Shown: positions 1 to 8,081 of the stretch, one piece after another
Position numbering within the stretch: position 1 is the first letter of the stretch
Layout of the letters: every line of letters begins with the position of its first letter
Source: Polyangiaceae bacterium
Lineage (GTDB): Bacteria; Myxococcota_A; Polyangia; Polyangiales; Polyangiaceae
NCBI GenBank assembly: GCA_015075635.1
Contig: JABTUA010000003.1
Span: forward strand, 1,426,001 to 1,490,000
Reading direction: 5' to 3'
DNA: 64,000 bases
Position numbers and translations under genes: made by a program
The notes under the pieces: model-generated
The model's database searches: none
Told to the model about the DNA's origin: nothing
The model's input: the letters and a program-made list of their open reading frames with translations, nothing else

Positions 1-639
1 CAGCGCCTCGAGTTCGAGTTCGGCGTGGTGCCGAACCTCCAGATGGCTTGGTACTGGAACATGACGGCGCTCGCCGCCGACCAGACCGACGCGACGACGG
101 GGCAGACCACGCGCGCCACTGGCTTCGAGTTCGGCGGCGTGTCCAACGAGTGGAAGTACAAGCTCAGCGACTCGTTCGCGGATCCGCTGGGCTCCGCGCT
201 GTACTTCGAGTGGACGGCGGCGCCCGCCGAGGCGGAGCTCGAGGCCAAGGTGATCCTCGACAAGCGCATGGGTGACGCGCTGGTGGCGTTCAACGCCGTG
301 GCCGAGCACGAGTGGGAGTTCGAGTCGAAGGACGAGACCGTGCGGGAGGTGGTGCTGGAGGCCGACCTGGCCTTCGGCTACTTCCTGACCCCGAGCTTGG
401 TGCTGGGTGTCGAGGCCCGGAGCCATACCGAGCTGGTGGACGGCGATCACGCGGCGACGGCGTTCTTCGCCGGTCCCTCATTCGCCTACGCCCAGAAGGC
501 GTGGTGGATGGCGCTGACCGTAATGCCCCAGCTCTTCGCCATCCAAGGCGACGACGAGAGCAAGGCGAGTCACGACACCTTCGACCTCGCGCACCACGAG
601 CGGCTCAATGCCCGCATCTTGTTCGGGATGGATCTCTAG
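1..639 (+). CDS. C-terminal part of an outer-membrane beta-barrel-like protein (5' end off window)
   Basis: The frame is open from the first base, so the N-terminus lies outside the window; about 212 residues are visible. They alternate hydrophobic and polar residues with many aromatics and acidic turns (for example YFEWTAAP, LAFGYFLTPSLVLGVEAR, FFAGPSFAYA), the pattern of transmembrane beta-strands. The chain ends ARILFGMDL, compatible with a last outer-membrane strand. The next gene starts on the base after the stop (TAGATG), so the two are probably cotranscribed with the cytochrome. The specific family is not recognised; a porin-like or copper/heme-associated outer-membrane protein is possible given the neighbour. 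Confidence 0.6.
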   Translation, partial: QRLEFEFGVVPNLQMAWYWNMTALAADQTDATTGQTTRATGFEFGGVSNEWKYKLSDSFADPLGSALYFEWTAAPAEAELEAKVILDKRMGDALVAFNAVAEHEWEFESKDETVREVVLEADLAFGYFLTPSLVLGVEARSHTELVDGDHAATAFFAGPSFAYAQKAWWMALTVMPQLFAIQGDDESKASHDTFDLAHHERLNARILFGMDL

Positions 640-993
640 ATGAACCGCTGGCTCGCCCTGGTCTGCTTGGCCGCTGCATTCATGGGATGTGCAGCGGGCC
701 TGCCTGCGCCGACCTCCGCAGACGTGGCCAGGGCGAGCCAGCGTTTTCCTGGAGCCACGGGCGAGCGCCTGGCCCACGGGCGCTCGCTCTACGTGCGGAG
801 CTGCGCAGGCTGCCACTCGCTGAAGTCGCCGGACGAGGTGCCGCCGGCGCAGTGGGCCGAGGAAATCGCCGAGATGCGTCGGGAGCACGGCGTCCAGCTG
901 ACGGACGACGAAGCCTCCGCCATGGCGGAGTACCTTTGGGCGGTCGGCACGCGCCTGCGCGAGGAGCGCGGCCAGTCGAGCGCTTCCCGCTGA
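640..993 (+). CDS. Small c-type cytochrome lipoprotein
   Basis: A 117-residue protein with a signal peptide ending in a lipobox-like FMGC (Cys17) and one heme-binding CAGCH motif (Cys55, Cys58, His59), so a monoheme cytochrome c anchored in the envelope is expected. The domain after the motif is short, as in cytochromes that accept electrons from an outer-membrane or periplasmic partner. The ATG directly follows the stop of the preceding barrel protein, suggesting translational coupling. The distal Met ligand is uncertain (Met79 or a Met in the EASAMAEY segment). The electron donor and acceptor cannot be told from this window. Confidence 0.8.
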   Translation: MNRWLALVCLAAAFMGCAAGLPAPTSADVARASQRFPGATGERLAHGRSLYVRSCAGCHSLKSPDEVPPAQWAEEIAEMRREHGVQLTDDEASAMAEYLWAVGTRLREERGQSSASR

Positions 994-1018
994 CGCGGCT
1001 TTGCGCTATCTCGGGCGC

Positions 1019-1612
1019 ATGCTCGACGCGCGTTTCGGAGCTCTCGGTCTCGTGCTGGCCGGCGTTCAGCTCGGCTGTGCTTCGTGCCCGCCCTGCGAGG
1101 CCAGGTCGGCCAAGGCCGAGACCTGTCCCGTGGAGGCCGAAGGGGCGAGCTCGCCCGTGGCCAGCGCGGCGGCTCCGGAGGTCGCGCCCAGCACGCCTGC
1201 CGCTGCCCCGCCGCCGGCTGCGAGCGCATCGGCCGCGGTGCCGGAGGCGCCGCCGCCGGCCGTCGGCTCCTTGCCCGAAGTGAAGGTCGAGAACGTGGGC
1301 CTGCACATCGGCGGCGGGCCCAACGACGACGCCGCCAAGGCGCCCTTCCTGCGTGCCATCGAGAAGCAGTTCGACGCCTTCCGATCCTGCTACGCCAAGG
1401 TCGAAGATCCGGTCAAAGGCGGCACCTTCGGCGTGGACCTGCACATCGGTCGGGACGGCGGTCACGCGCAGGTGAAGCAGCCGCGCACCGGGATGAAGGG
1501 CACCGGCTTCCGCGACTGCGTGGTCCAGGTGTTCGAGCTGGTGGAGTTCGAAAAGCCCAAGAAGGGGCCGACGGTCATCAGCTACTCGATCAAGTACACG
1601 CTCGGAAAGTGA
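1019..1612 (+). CDS. AgmX/PglI C-terminal-domain-like lipoprotein
   Basis: The ATG at 1019 gives a 197-residue protein with a short signal peptide and lipobox VQLGC. A Pro/Ala-rich spacer follows, then a C-terminal domain with a conserved Cys pair (SCYAKV and FRDCVVQVF), about 100 residues, matching the TonB-like AgmX/PglI C-terminal domain common in myxobacteria. Such domains are usually found in gliding- or envelope-associated proteins, but a role here is inference. An in-frame TTG at 1001 is an alternative start but would put extra residues before the signal sequence. It sits upstream of pyrophosphatase, with no obvious functional link. Confidence 0.7.
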   Translation: MLDARFGALGLVLAGVQLGCASCPPCEARSAKAETCPVEAEGASSPVASAAAPEVAPSTPAAAPPPAASASAAVPEAPPPAVGSLPEVKVENVGLHIGGGPNDDAAKAPFLRAIEKQFDAFRSCYAKVEDPVKGGTFGVDLHIGRDGGHAQVKQPRTGMKGTGFRDCVVQVFELVEFEKPKKGPTVISYSIKYTLGK

Positions 1613-1613
1613 G

Positions 1614-1619
1614 TAGACT
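1614..1619 (+). promoter_or_regulatory. TANNNT -10-like element (TAGACT) for ppa
   Basis: TAGACT ends 7 nt before the ATG of the pyrophosphatase gene, and no Shine-Dalgarno sequence is present. This spacing would place transcription initiation at or next to the ATG (leaderless). The -35 region is not recognisable. Confidence 0.45.
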
Positions 1620-1626
1620 GTCGGGC

Positions 1627-2181
1627 ATGGTCCACGCCTGGCACGAGCTCCCGAGCCGACCCCCCTCCCCGAGCGACGCGGTCAACGCCCTGATCGAGAT
1701 CCCCCGCGGGTCCAAGGTCAAATACGAGCTCGACAAGCCGACGGGCCTCTTGCGCGTGGACCGCGTGCTCCACAGCTCGGTGCAGTACCCGGCGAACTAC
1801 GGCTTCATCCCGCGTACCTACTGCGGCGACGGCGATCCGCTCGACATCCTGGTCTTGTGCAGCGAGTCCGTCGAGGCGATGTGCATCATGGTGGCGCGGC
1901 CCATCGGCATGGTGCGCATGGTCGACGACGGGAAGGCCGACGACAAGATCATCGCCGTGCACCTGCACGACCCGGCCTTCAACGAATACGAGCAGATCGA
2001 GCAGCTGCCTCGGCACCTGGCCCGGGAGATCCAGCGCTTCTTCCTGGACTACAAGTCGCTCGAGGCGCGGAAGGACATCGTCGCCGAGGATCCGGTGGGG
2101 CGCGTGGAGGCGGAGCGCGTCGTCGAAGAGGCTATCGAGCTCTATCGCAGAGAAGAGAGCAGGCTTCGAGGCTGGGGCTGA
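1627..2181 (+). CDS. ppa: Inorganic pyrophosphatase, family I
   Basis: 184 residues, the usual length of soluble bacterial family I pyrophosphatases, which hydrolyse PPi to phosphate in the cytoplasm and drive biosynthetic reactions. The family signature is visible: EIPRGSKVKYELDKPTG, YPANYGFIPRTYCGDGDPLD (the DGDPLD metal-binding Asp cluster), and DDGKADDKIIAV. The open frame extends upstream, but homology starts shortly after the ATG at 1627, and the TAGACT element 7 nt upstream supports that start. A single gene, not obviously in an operon. Confidence 0.97.
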   Translation: MVHAWHELPSRPPSPSDAVNALIEIPRGSKVKYELDKPTGLLRVDRVLHSSVQYPANYGFIPRTYCGDGDPLDILVLCSESVEAMCIMVARPIGMVRMVDDGKADDKIIAVHLHDPAFNEYEQIEQLPRHLAREIQRFFLDYKSLEARKDIVAEDPVGRVEAERVVEEAIELYRREESRLRGWG

Positions 2182-2222
2182 TCTGACTCGACTTTCGGTG
2201 TCTTGGCACGAGCAGATCGCGA
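2182..2222 (+). repeat. 41-nt dispersed repeat, copy 1
   Basis: Begins on the base after the ppa stop codon. It matches 38994-39034 at 35 of 41 positions with all six differences being transitions; the last 18 nt (GGCACGAGCAGATCGCGA) are identical. Function unknown. Confidence 0.6.
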
Positions 2223-2391
2223 TCCGCCACTGAGACCAAGACCCACGAGAACAGCGGCGAGGCCGGCGCGAGCCCTCGTCAGGTGGGAACTTTCGCCTGG
2301 CGCTCCCCGAGTGCGTCTCGACAACAACCTCGACGAAGGCAGGGCGTGGCGCCAAACACGGGGCGCGAAAGAGCGAAACCCGAGTCTGGTG

Positions 2392-2397
2392 TAAGCT
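2392..2397 (+). promoter_or_regulatory. TANNNT -10-like element (TAAGCT)
   Basis: Ends 8 nt before the ATG at 2406, with no Shine-Dalgarno sequence between; consistent with a leaderless transcript of the CLSxQP-repeat protein gene. Confidence 0.4.
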
Positions 2398-2405
2398 GGG
2401 CCTCG

Positions 2406-2702
2406 ATGAGCGACGACGACCGGCAGCGGATCCTGGCACGACGGGCGAAATTCCTGGCGGCCGCGGTGGCTGCGCTGAGCGTGGAGTCGTGCAAGGCGTC
2501 GCCGCCGCCGGAGGTGTGCCTCTCGGCGCAGCCATGCCTCTCGGTTCAGCCGGATCCGGAGCCGCAGCCGTGTCTGTCGCAGCCGATGCACGAAGACGCG
2601 GGCCCCGAGCCGGAGCCCCAGGTCTGCTTGTCGCAGCCGATGCCGCTCGAGCCCGAGAAGAAGCCGGGCGAGTTCGCCGAGCCGCCGCCCGGCAAGAGCT
2701 GA
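2406..2702 (+). CDS. Small exported CLSxQP-repeat protein
   Basis: 98 residues from the ATG at 2406. The N-terminus (DDDRQRILARRAKFLAAAV) is a positively charged then hydrophobic export-like segment ending near ESCK, a possible but imperfect lipobox. The rest is Pro/Glu-rich with four short repeats of the form CLSxQP (CLSAQP, CLSVQP, CLSQP, CLSQP). The same N-terminal pattern (ILARRALFVASALAG) and a CLQPCLS motif occur in the PEGA protein at 19591, so both appear to belong to one export-signal family. Function unknown; the regularly spaced Cys could bind metal or form disulfides. Confidence 0.55.
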   Translation: MSDDDRQRILARRAKFLAAAVAALSVESCKASPPPEVCLSAQPCLSVQPDPEPQPCLSQPMHEDAGPEPEPQVCLSQPMPLEPEKKPGEFAEPPPGKS

Positions 2703-2737
2703 GGCACCTCGACTCGAGGGCGCGAAGGCGCGCAAGA

Positions 2738-4243
2738 CTACTGCCGCGTGAGCCGGCCCAGCTCGGCGAGCGTCGCGCGCAGAGTCGGGAAGAGCCTCTC
2801 GTACAGCGGGTAGAGCGCCGCGTAGCGCGCCGAGTCCACGCCGCCCTCGAAGCTCTCTCCGGTCCCGGTCATTTGCCGAGTTGCGGTCGAGAGGTCGGCG
2901 TGGAGGCCCGCGCCGACGGCGGCCAAGATCCCCGCTCCGAGGGCCGTCGCTTCGGTCGCACGCGCGCGGGTGATGCGCTTCTGGAGCACGTCTGCCAAGA
3001 GCTGGCAGAAGAGCGCGCTCTTCGAGCCGCCGCCCATCACCACCATCTCGTCGATGGCGCTGCCCGTCGCCGCCTCGACGCCGCTCGTGTGCAGGCGTTG
3101 CTCGAAGGCGATGCCCTCGAGCACGGCGCGGTACACGTGTGCCGGCCCGTGGCGTCCGGTGAGCCCCACCAGCATGCCGGTGGCGTCGTCGTCCCAGTAC
3201 GGGTTCATCACGCCATTCCAGTAGGGGACGAGCAGGAGCCCCTCGGAGCCGGCGGGCAGCGCTCCGGCCTCGCGCTCGAGCTCCCCGAGCTTCTTCGTCG
3301 CGTCGCTCGAACCGAGCAGCTTCTCCGCGAGCCAGCTCAGCGTGAACGTCCCGCCTTTCAGATCCGTCTCCAGGAAGAAGGTCCCCGCTTGGGCCGCATA
3401 CAGCGTGCGGAAGGCGTCGCTGACGCGGTACTCCTCCGAGAGCACCCCCGACACGATTGCGGTGCCGAGGTTCAAGTAGGAGCGGCCCGGACCGGAGATC
3501 CCGGCTCCGAGCCCCGCGGCTTGGCCGTCGCCGGCGCCTGCGATCACCGGCAAACCTGGCGGCAGCCCGATGGTCGAAGCGACCTGCGCTTCGAGCTTGC
3601 CGAGCTCGCTGCCCGGTTCGACCAGCTCGGGCAGCTGGTTCTCTGCGAGCCCCGCCAGCCCGCGCAGCTCCGGCGACCAGGCGCGCCGCCGCATGTCCAC
3701 CAAGCCGAGGGGATCCGCCGAGGCGAGGGACGTGGCAAAGCGCCCGGTGAGGCGCCAGGCCAGGAAGCAGTGCACGTCGAGCACGCGCGCAGAGGCTCGC
3801 GCCAGATCCGGCCGGCGCTGGAACAGCGCCATCAGCTTGTAGATCGACGGTGTGATGCAGGCAGGCTTGCCGGACAGCTCGCGCAGCCGCTCGGCGCCGA
3901 GGCGCGCGCGCGCGCCCTCGACCTCTCCGGTGCCTCGCGAGTCCATCCAGACCAGCGCCGGGCAGAGCGGCTTGCCGTCGGCGTCGGTGAGCACGAAGGT
4001 CTCGCGCTGGTGCGTGATGCACAGGGCCTGGAGCTCGGAGGCCCGCGGGCCGAGCGCGCGCACGCACTCGGCGATGGCGAAACGCGTCGCCGACCACCAC
4101 GCCTCCGCGTCTTGCTCCCAGGCGCCGGGCGCCGGGTTTTCCAAGGAATAACCGGCGCGTCCCTCGGCCACGCTGGTGCCCGCGGTGTCCCAGGCGATGG
4201 CCTTCACGGCCGTGGTGCTGGCGTCGATGCCGAGGACGAGCAT
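2738..4243 (-). CDS. FGGY-family carbohydrate kinase
   Basis: 501 residues from the ATG at 4243, the standard size of this ATP-dependent sugar/polyol kinase family. The N-terminal ATPase motif is LGIDASTTAVKAIAWD, followed by ITHQRETF and WMDSRG; the C-terminal lobe has GDGQAAGLGAGI, YLNLGTAIVSG and MGGGSKSALFCQL. The QRE motif recalls glycerol kinase and LsrK-type members more than classical xylulokinase (which has GQMHG), so the substrate is open. The gene starts 2 nt after the stop of the GpsA-like dehydrogenase, so the two form an operon; a kinase plus a glycerol-3-phosphate dehydrogenase suggests entry of glycerol or a related polyol into glycolysis. This is inference. Confidence 0.85.
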   Translation of the reverse strand: MLVLGIDASTTAVKAIAWDTAGTSVAEGRAGYSLENPAPGAWEQDAEAWWSATRFAIAECVRALGPRASELQALCITHQRETFVLTDADGKPLCPALVWMDSRGTGEVEGARARLGAERLRELSGKPACITPSIYKLMALFQRRPDLARASARVLDVHCFLAWRLTGRFATSLASADPLGLVDMRRRAWSPELRGLAGLAENQLPELVEPGSELGKLEAQVASTIGLPPGLPVIAGAGDGQAAGLGAGISGPGRSYLNLGTAIVSGVLSEEYRVSDAFRTLYAAQAGTFFLETDLKGGTFTLSWLAEKLLGSSDATKKLGELEREAGALPAGSEGLLLVPYWNGVMNPYWDDDATGMLVGLTGRHGPAHVYRAVLEGIAFEQRLHTSGVEAATGSAIDEMVVMGGGSKSALFCQLLADVLQKRITRARATEATALGAGILAAVGAGLHADLSTATRQMTGTGESFEGGVDSARYAALYPLYERLFPTLRATLAELGRLTRQ

Positions 4244-4245
4244 GG

Positions 4246-5292
4246 TCACCCGAAGAAGCGCGCGAACGGAACGGCGACGGGCTTGCCGTCGAGGGCCACC
4301 TCGGCCAGGTGCTCGAGGAGCGGGACACTGTTCTGCCCGATCGCGCCGAGTGCCCTCAGGCTGGGCAGCGCGGCGCGCATCACCCGCAGGATGTCCAGGC
4401 ACTCGAGCGTGGCGCCCTGCATGCGCTCCACGGCTTCGGCGACGGAGAGGCCGAGGCCCAGGAGCTTGCCGAAGCGTCCGGTGCGGCCGCCGTTGGTGGT
4501 CACGTCGAGATCGCCGACGCCCGCCAGTCCCGAGGCGCTCTCGGGATCGCCGCCCGCGGCGCGGACCAAGAGGCGCATCTCGCGCACGCTCTGGGCGAAG
4601 ACCGCGGCCTCGTAGTTGTGCTGCGCGATGCTGCCGGGCACGCCGCCGCTCTTCTCGTGCAGGCCAAGCGCGAAGGCGATGCCCATGGCGTAGGCGTTCT
4701 TCAGCGCCGCGCAGACCTCGACGCCGACGACGTCGCTGCTGGTGAAGGGGTGGTAGTAGGGCGTGCGCAGCGCGCGCTCCAAACGCCCGAGCTTGTCGCC
4801 GTCGCGGCCGGTGACGACGACGCAGGTCTCGACTCGCCGCGCCAGCTCACCGGCGATACAGGGGCCGGCCACGGCCGCGGGGTGGATCTTGCCCCGGAGC
4901 TCCGGAGCAAGGCAGCTCTCCAGCACGTCCGGAAGCACCGCGAGCTCCTGTCCCGACCACTCGAGGCCCTTGGTGATCATCACCACCGGGATCTCCGGCC
5001 GCACGAAGGGCCGGAGCTGCTCGCCGGCCCAGTGCACGCCCGCCGAGCTCACGCCGACGCCGATGATCTCCACACCGCGCATCGCGGCGCCGAGCTCCTC
5101 CAGGAAGTACGGGCGAATCTCCGTCGGGACGTCGAGGGCGAGCTTCGGGTGGTGGCTTCGACTCTTCAGGCACTCGACGATCTCTCGGTCGAGGTGCGTG
5201 CCGACCAGGCGCACCTCGTGCCCGGCGTCGCAGAGCGGGTAGCACAGCGCGGTGCCCATCATGCCTGCGCCGACGACGGTGACGACTGCCAT
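4246..5292 (-). CDS. NAD(P)-dependent glycerol-3-phosphate dehydrogenase, GpsA family
   Basis: 348 residues from the ATG at 5292 (an upstream ATG at 5304 adds four residues). The N-terminal Rossmann motif is VVGAGMMGTALCYPL; the middle has MITKGLEW and AAVAGPCIAGELA, and the catalytic helix contains VCAALKNAYAMGIAFALG with the Lys typical of the family. GVGDLDVTTNGGRTGRFGK is the conserved GDL/R-N-R region. The family interconverts sn-glycerol 3-phosphate and dihydroxyacetone phosphate. The sequence differs from the housekeeping GpsA pattern (GTHLD.EIV, HP.L), so it may be a catabolic or specialised member paired with the downstream kinase. Confidence 0.85.
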   Translation of the reverse strand: MAVVTVVGAGMMGTALCYPLCDAGHEVRLVGTHLDREIVECLKSRSHHPKLALDVPTEIRPYFLEELGAAMRGVEIIGVGVSSAGVHWAGEQLRPFVRPEIPVVMITKGLEWSGQELAVLPDVLESCLAPELRGKIHPAAVAGPCIAGELARRVETCVVVTGRDGDKLGRLERALRTPYYHPFTSSDVVGVEVCAALKNAYAMGIAFALGLHEKSGGVPGSIAQHNYEAAVFAQSVREMRLLVRAAGGDPESASGLAGVGDLDVTTNGGRTGRFGKLLGLGLSVAEAVERMQGATLECLDILRVMRAALPSLRALGAIGQNSVPLLEHLAEVALDGKPVAVPFARFFG

Positions 5293-5378
5293 CGGCGGCA
5301 GCATGCCGCGGGGACGGCGGGTGGGGAAGGGGGCAGTCGGCCCGGCCGCGGAGCTCTCGCTTCAACTCGGCCGCAACG

Positions 5379-6590
5379 CTAGCGGCACTCTTGGATCTTC
5401 GGCGCGGCCGCCGTTCGTTTGCAGCCGAGCGTCATCGAACAGCTCGTGTAGTTGGCCGATGTGCCGCAGGCCGGTACCGCACCCGTGTAGCCGGCGGTGC
5501 CTGCGCAATAGCAGATGCCGCTCGAGCCACACTGCAGGGTGCAGCTCGCGCTCGTCGAGACGTAGCCGGTGTTGAAGCGCTTCTCTTCGACTCCGTCGCA
5601 GTTGTAGTCGAAGTCCACGGCGGTGGTGGCCCCGGGGATCGCCTTGCTGCTCCAGGCGGTGTTGTTCTCGGTGGCCGTCATGGGGTGGACGGCCGCGTTG
5701 GTGTCGAAGCAGTCGGTGGTGCCCGAACCGGGCGCCTTGGCCGTCCAGCCGCCGCCCGGACACGTCGCGGGCGCCGTCGTCGGCGCGGCGCAGCTCTGCG
5801 TCCCGGTCGCGTTGACGGGAGGAAAGCTGTCCTTGTCGCAGTCGGGATACCAACTGGGAGCGATCTCGTCGGTCTTGCTGTCGCAATTGTTGTCCTTGCC
5901 GTCGCAGAGCTCCGCGGCCCCTGTGTAGACGGTGGCGTCGCTGTCGTTGCAGTCGTCCCCGCAGGCGCCCAAGCTGGTGGCGGCGTGGTTGTCGCCGTCC
6001 GCGTCGATCAGGGGATGGAAGCAACCCGTCGTCGGATCACACTTGTTCTCCGTGCAGTCGCTCTTGTCGTCGCAGACCAGCGGTGTGCCCTTCTGGCAGG
6101 TCTTGGTCGTCGGGCTGCACGTCTCGGTCCCGGTGCAGACGTCGTTGTCGTCGCAGTCTGCGTCGTTCACACACACGGCCAAGCAGGCGCCTGCCACGCA
6201 GCTGTAGGTCACACCCCCGTCGCCGACACCTCCGTCGACCGGCGGCACGCACGGCGTCCCATCCGTCGCGTTCGTCCCAGCCTTGCAGAACGTGCCCTCG
6301 CAGGTCTCCGTACCGTTGCAGAGCAGGCCGTCGTCGCAGTCCGAGGCATTGGAGCAGGTCTTTCCCGCGTCTCCCGTGCCAGCGCTGCCGCCCGTGCCGC
6401 CGGCGCCCGTGCCGCCGGCGCCCGTGCCGCCCGTGCCCGCGCCGCCCGTGCCCGAGCTGGCGCCGCTCCCGGCAGTGCCGGCGGCGCCGCCCGTGGTCGA
6501 GCCGAACGTGCGCTCCTCACCGCCGCAGCTGAGCGGGATGGCCGCAATGATTCCCAACGCAATCGCAGTACTAGGCAGAAGACGAGACAT
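5379..6590 (-). CDS. MopE-like Cys-rich lipoprotein with metal-binding repeats
   Basis: 403 residues. A signal peptide ends in lipobox PLSC (Cys22), followed by a Gly/Thr/Ser linker (about residues 30-75), then repeated Cys-rich modules: CSNASDCDDGLLCNGTETC, VCVNDADCDDNDVCTGTETC, and SDCTENKCDPTTGCFHP. These continue into the MopE-type metal-binding motif DGDNHA...CGDDCNDSDATV and ELCDGKDNNCDSKTDE, seen in myxobacterial and methanotroph surface proteins. The C-terminal third has further Cys pairs. It is expected to be an outer-membrane or surface lipoprotein; Ca2+ or Cu binding is possible but unproven. It lies next to another Cys-rich lipoprotein on the same strand. Confidence 0.8.
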   Translation of the reverse strand: MSRLLPSTAIALGIIAAIPLSCGGEERTFGSTTGGAAGTAGSGASSGTGGAGTGGTGAGGTGAGGTGGSAGTGDAGKTCSNASDCDDGLLCNGTETCEGTFCKAGTNATDGTPCVPPVDGGVGDGGVTYSCVAGACLAVCVNDADCDDNDVCTGTETCSPTTKTCQKGTPLVCDDKSDCTENKCDPTTGCFHPLIDADGDNHAATSLGACGDDCNDSDATVYTGAAELCDGKDNNCDSKTDEIAPSWYPDCDKDSFPPVNATGTQSCAAPTTAPATCPGGGWTAKAPGSGTTDCFDTNAAVHPMTATENNTAWSSKAIPGATTAVDFDYNCDGVEEKRFNTGYVSTSASCTLQCGSSGICYCAGTAGYTGAVPACGTSANYTSCSMTLGCKRTAAAPKIQECR

Positions 6591-6688
6591 GGCCCCTCAC
6601 TCTTTCGCAATAAGCAGCGCTTAGATTGCACCGTTTCGCGCGAAAACGCTACCCGCGCGGCCGCCCAGGCCGCGCGAACGCCGCCATC

Positions 6689-7255
6689 TCAGCAGGTTGG
6701 ACACTCGCAGGACACCTTGGTGGCACCCCCCCCCGGAGTGGTACAGGCATCGAACGGCGACGCGCAGAAGTAGTCTGCGAGGCAAGAGCATGCTAGCGCC
6801 GCGCACTGGATCGACGGCGACACGCAACGGTACTCGGTGCCGAACGAGACGTAGGCCGCGCACCAGCCGTTCGTACAGGTCGAGCAGTCCTTCTCCGGCT
6901 TGCAGGTCAAGACGGGCACGCAGGGGCCCCAGCAACCGTTCTCGACCGCGGGCACCTGTCCCTTGGGGCAGATGGGCTGCATCGCCTTGCACGACACGGT
7001 GCTCGGGTTGCAGTCCACTCCGCCGCTGCCCGCCGCACCGCCCGCGCCTGCGCTGCCGCCCGCGCCGCCGCCGCCCCCGCTGCCGCCCACGCTTCCGCCG
7101 CTGCCACCGGCGCCGCCCGGCGCGCCTCCGGCACCGCCCACGCTGCCACCGGCGCCGCCGCTGCCGGACGTCCCGCCCGAGCCGTCGCTCTCGGACTCAC
7201 CTCCGCAGGCCACCGCAAGGAAGAGCACGCCCGTTGCCCAGACCATCGCGTTCAT
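6689..7255 (-). CDS. Cys-rich lipoprotein with Gly/Ser/Ala linker
   Basis: 188 residues. The signal peptide ends in lipobox AVAC (Cys17) followed by CGGESES, then a linker of about 60 residues made of GGSGG/GGAGG units. The C-terminal globular part (about residue 80 onward) holds sixteen or more Cys in short spacings (CNPSTVSCKAMQPICPKG, NGCWGPCVPVLTC, CSTCTNGWC, CECPTC), suggesting a disulfide-stabilised surface domain. The family is not recognised. The start is supported by TATCAT 7 nt upstream. Confidence 0.75.
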   Translation of the reverse strand: MNAMVWATGVLFLAVACGGESESDGSGGTSGSGGAGGSVGGAGGAPGGAGGSGGSVGGSGGGGGAGGSAGAGGAAGSGGVDCNPSTVSCKAMQPICPKGQVPAVENGCWGPCVPVLTCKPEKDCSTCTNGWCAAYVSFGTEYRCVSPSIQCAALACSCLADYFCASPFDACTTPGGGATKVSCECPTC

Positions 7256-7262
7256 CGGGAAG

Positions 7263-7268
7263 ATGATA
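7263..7268 (-). promoter_or_regulatory. TANNNT -10-like element (TATCAT)
   Basis: On the minus strand TATCAT ends 7 nt before the ATG at 7255; no Shine-Dalgarno sequence. Consistent with leaderless transcription. Confidence 0.45.
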
Positions 7269-7279
7269 CCGCATCCAGG

Positions 7280-8041
7280 CTAACGGCGAAGGTAGGCGCA
7301 CGCCGCCTGGTCGCCGCCGCTGCAGGCTGTCTTTGCCAGTGCGACCGCCCGCGCCTGGAGCTCGGCGGCTTTCGCCGCGTCGCGCGGCACGCCGTCGCCG
7401 ATCCCAATCTGCGAAGCGGCGGCGCGGCACGCTGCCCATGCGCCCCGGCCACAGGCCGCCCGGCGCAGCTCGTCCGCTCGGCGGTACAGCCGTTGCTGCT
7501 CGTCCCAGCTGCGCGCCACGCCCGCGCCCAGGATGTACTGCGTGCCCAGCGCGTGACAGGCGTCTCCGTCACCGGCGTCGCAGCGCTTGCGGAATCCCCG
7601 ATTCGCCAGCCGGGCCAACGTCTCGGCCCGCGCAGGGTCGCGCTTCACGCCTTGCCCCGTCTCCAACGCGTCCGCCAGCGCGGCGCAGGCGGCGAAGTCC
7701 CCTCGACGGCAGGTCGCAGACCAGAGCGCCGCGGCGCGCGTTCGACGGGCCTTGGCACGAGCCGCGCTCTTCGGCACACCGCGGCCATCCTCATACGCGC
7801 TGCCGAGCAGGCTGCACGCGAACCCCTCCCCGCGCCGGCAAGCGAGCGCGTTGTCGGCGGCCTCTCTGCGCGCGGCGGCCTCGGCGCGAGCGCGCTCTCT
7901 CTGCCATTCCTTGGCGGGGATGTAACGGTGCTCGCCGTTCTCATGGGTCACCCATGCGCCGCCTTCTTCGGCGCGGGCGTCAGCCGCCGCTCCGAGCGCG
8001 AGCGCTGCCGAGCACAGGGCGAGGGCGAAGCGGAGCGTCAC
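7280..8041 (-). CDS. Periplasmic Sel1-repeat protein
   Basis: 253 residues from a GTG start supported by TAGACT 6 nt upstream. A cleavable signal peptide (RFALALCSAALALGAAADARA) is followed by a short charged segment and then Sel1/TPR-like repeats with a Cys at fixed places: ACRRGEGFACSLLGSAYEDG, TCRRGDFAACAALADALETG, RCDAGDGDACHALGTQYILG, and CSGGDQAACAYL. The paired Cys in each repeat is typical of exported Sel1 proteins, which act as scaffolds for protein contacts. No partner is evident. Confidence 0.8.
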   Translation of the reverse strand: MTLRFALALCSAALALGAAADARAEEGGAWVTHENGEHRYIPAKEWQRERARAEAAARREAADNALACRRGEGFACSLLGSAYEDGRGVPKSAARAKARRTRAAALWSATCRRGDFAACAALADALETGQGVKRDPARAETLARLANRGFRKRCDAGDGDACHALGTQYILGAGVARSWDEQQRLYRRADELRRAACGRGAWAACRAAASQIGIGDGVPRDAAKAAELQARAVALAKTACSGGDQAACAYLRR

Positions 8042-8047
8042 GCTGAG

Positions 8048-8053
8048 AGTCTA
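8048..8053 (-). promoter_or_regulatory. TANNNT -10-like element (TAGACT)
   Basis: On the minus strand TAGACT ends 6 nt before the GTG start at 8041, with no Shine-Dalgarno sequence; it supports the GTG start and a leaderless transcript. Confidence 0.45.
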
Positions 8054-8081
8054 CCCAGCGACGGGCCGTGTCGCCCGCCGG

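Noticed and set aside
2142..4328. 728-codon frame on the minus strand over the kinase region
   Set aside because: Another frame of the same strand holds the FGGY kinase with clear motifs; this one is Arg/Ala-rich noise.
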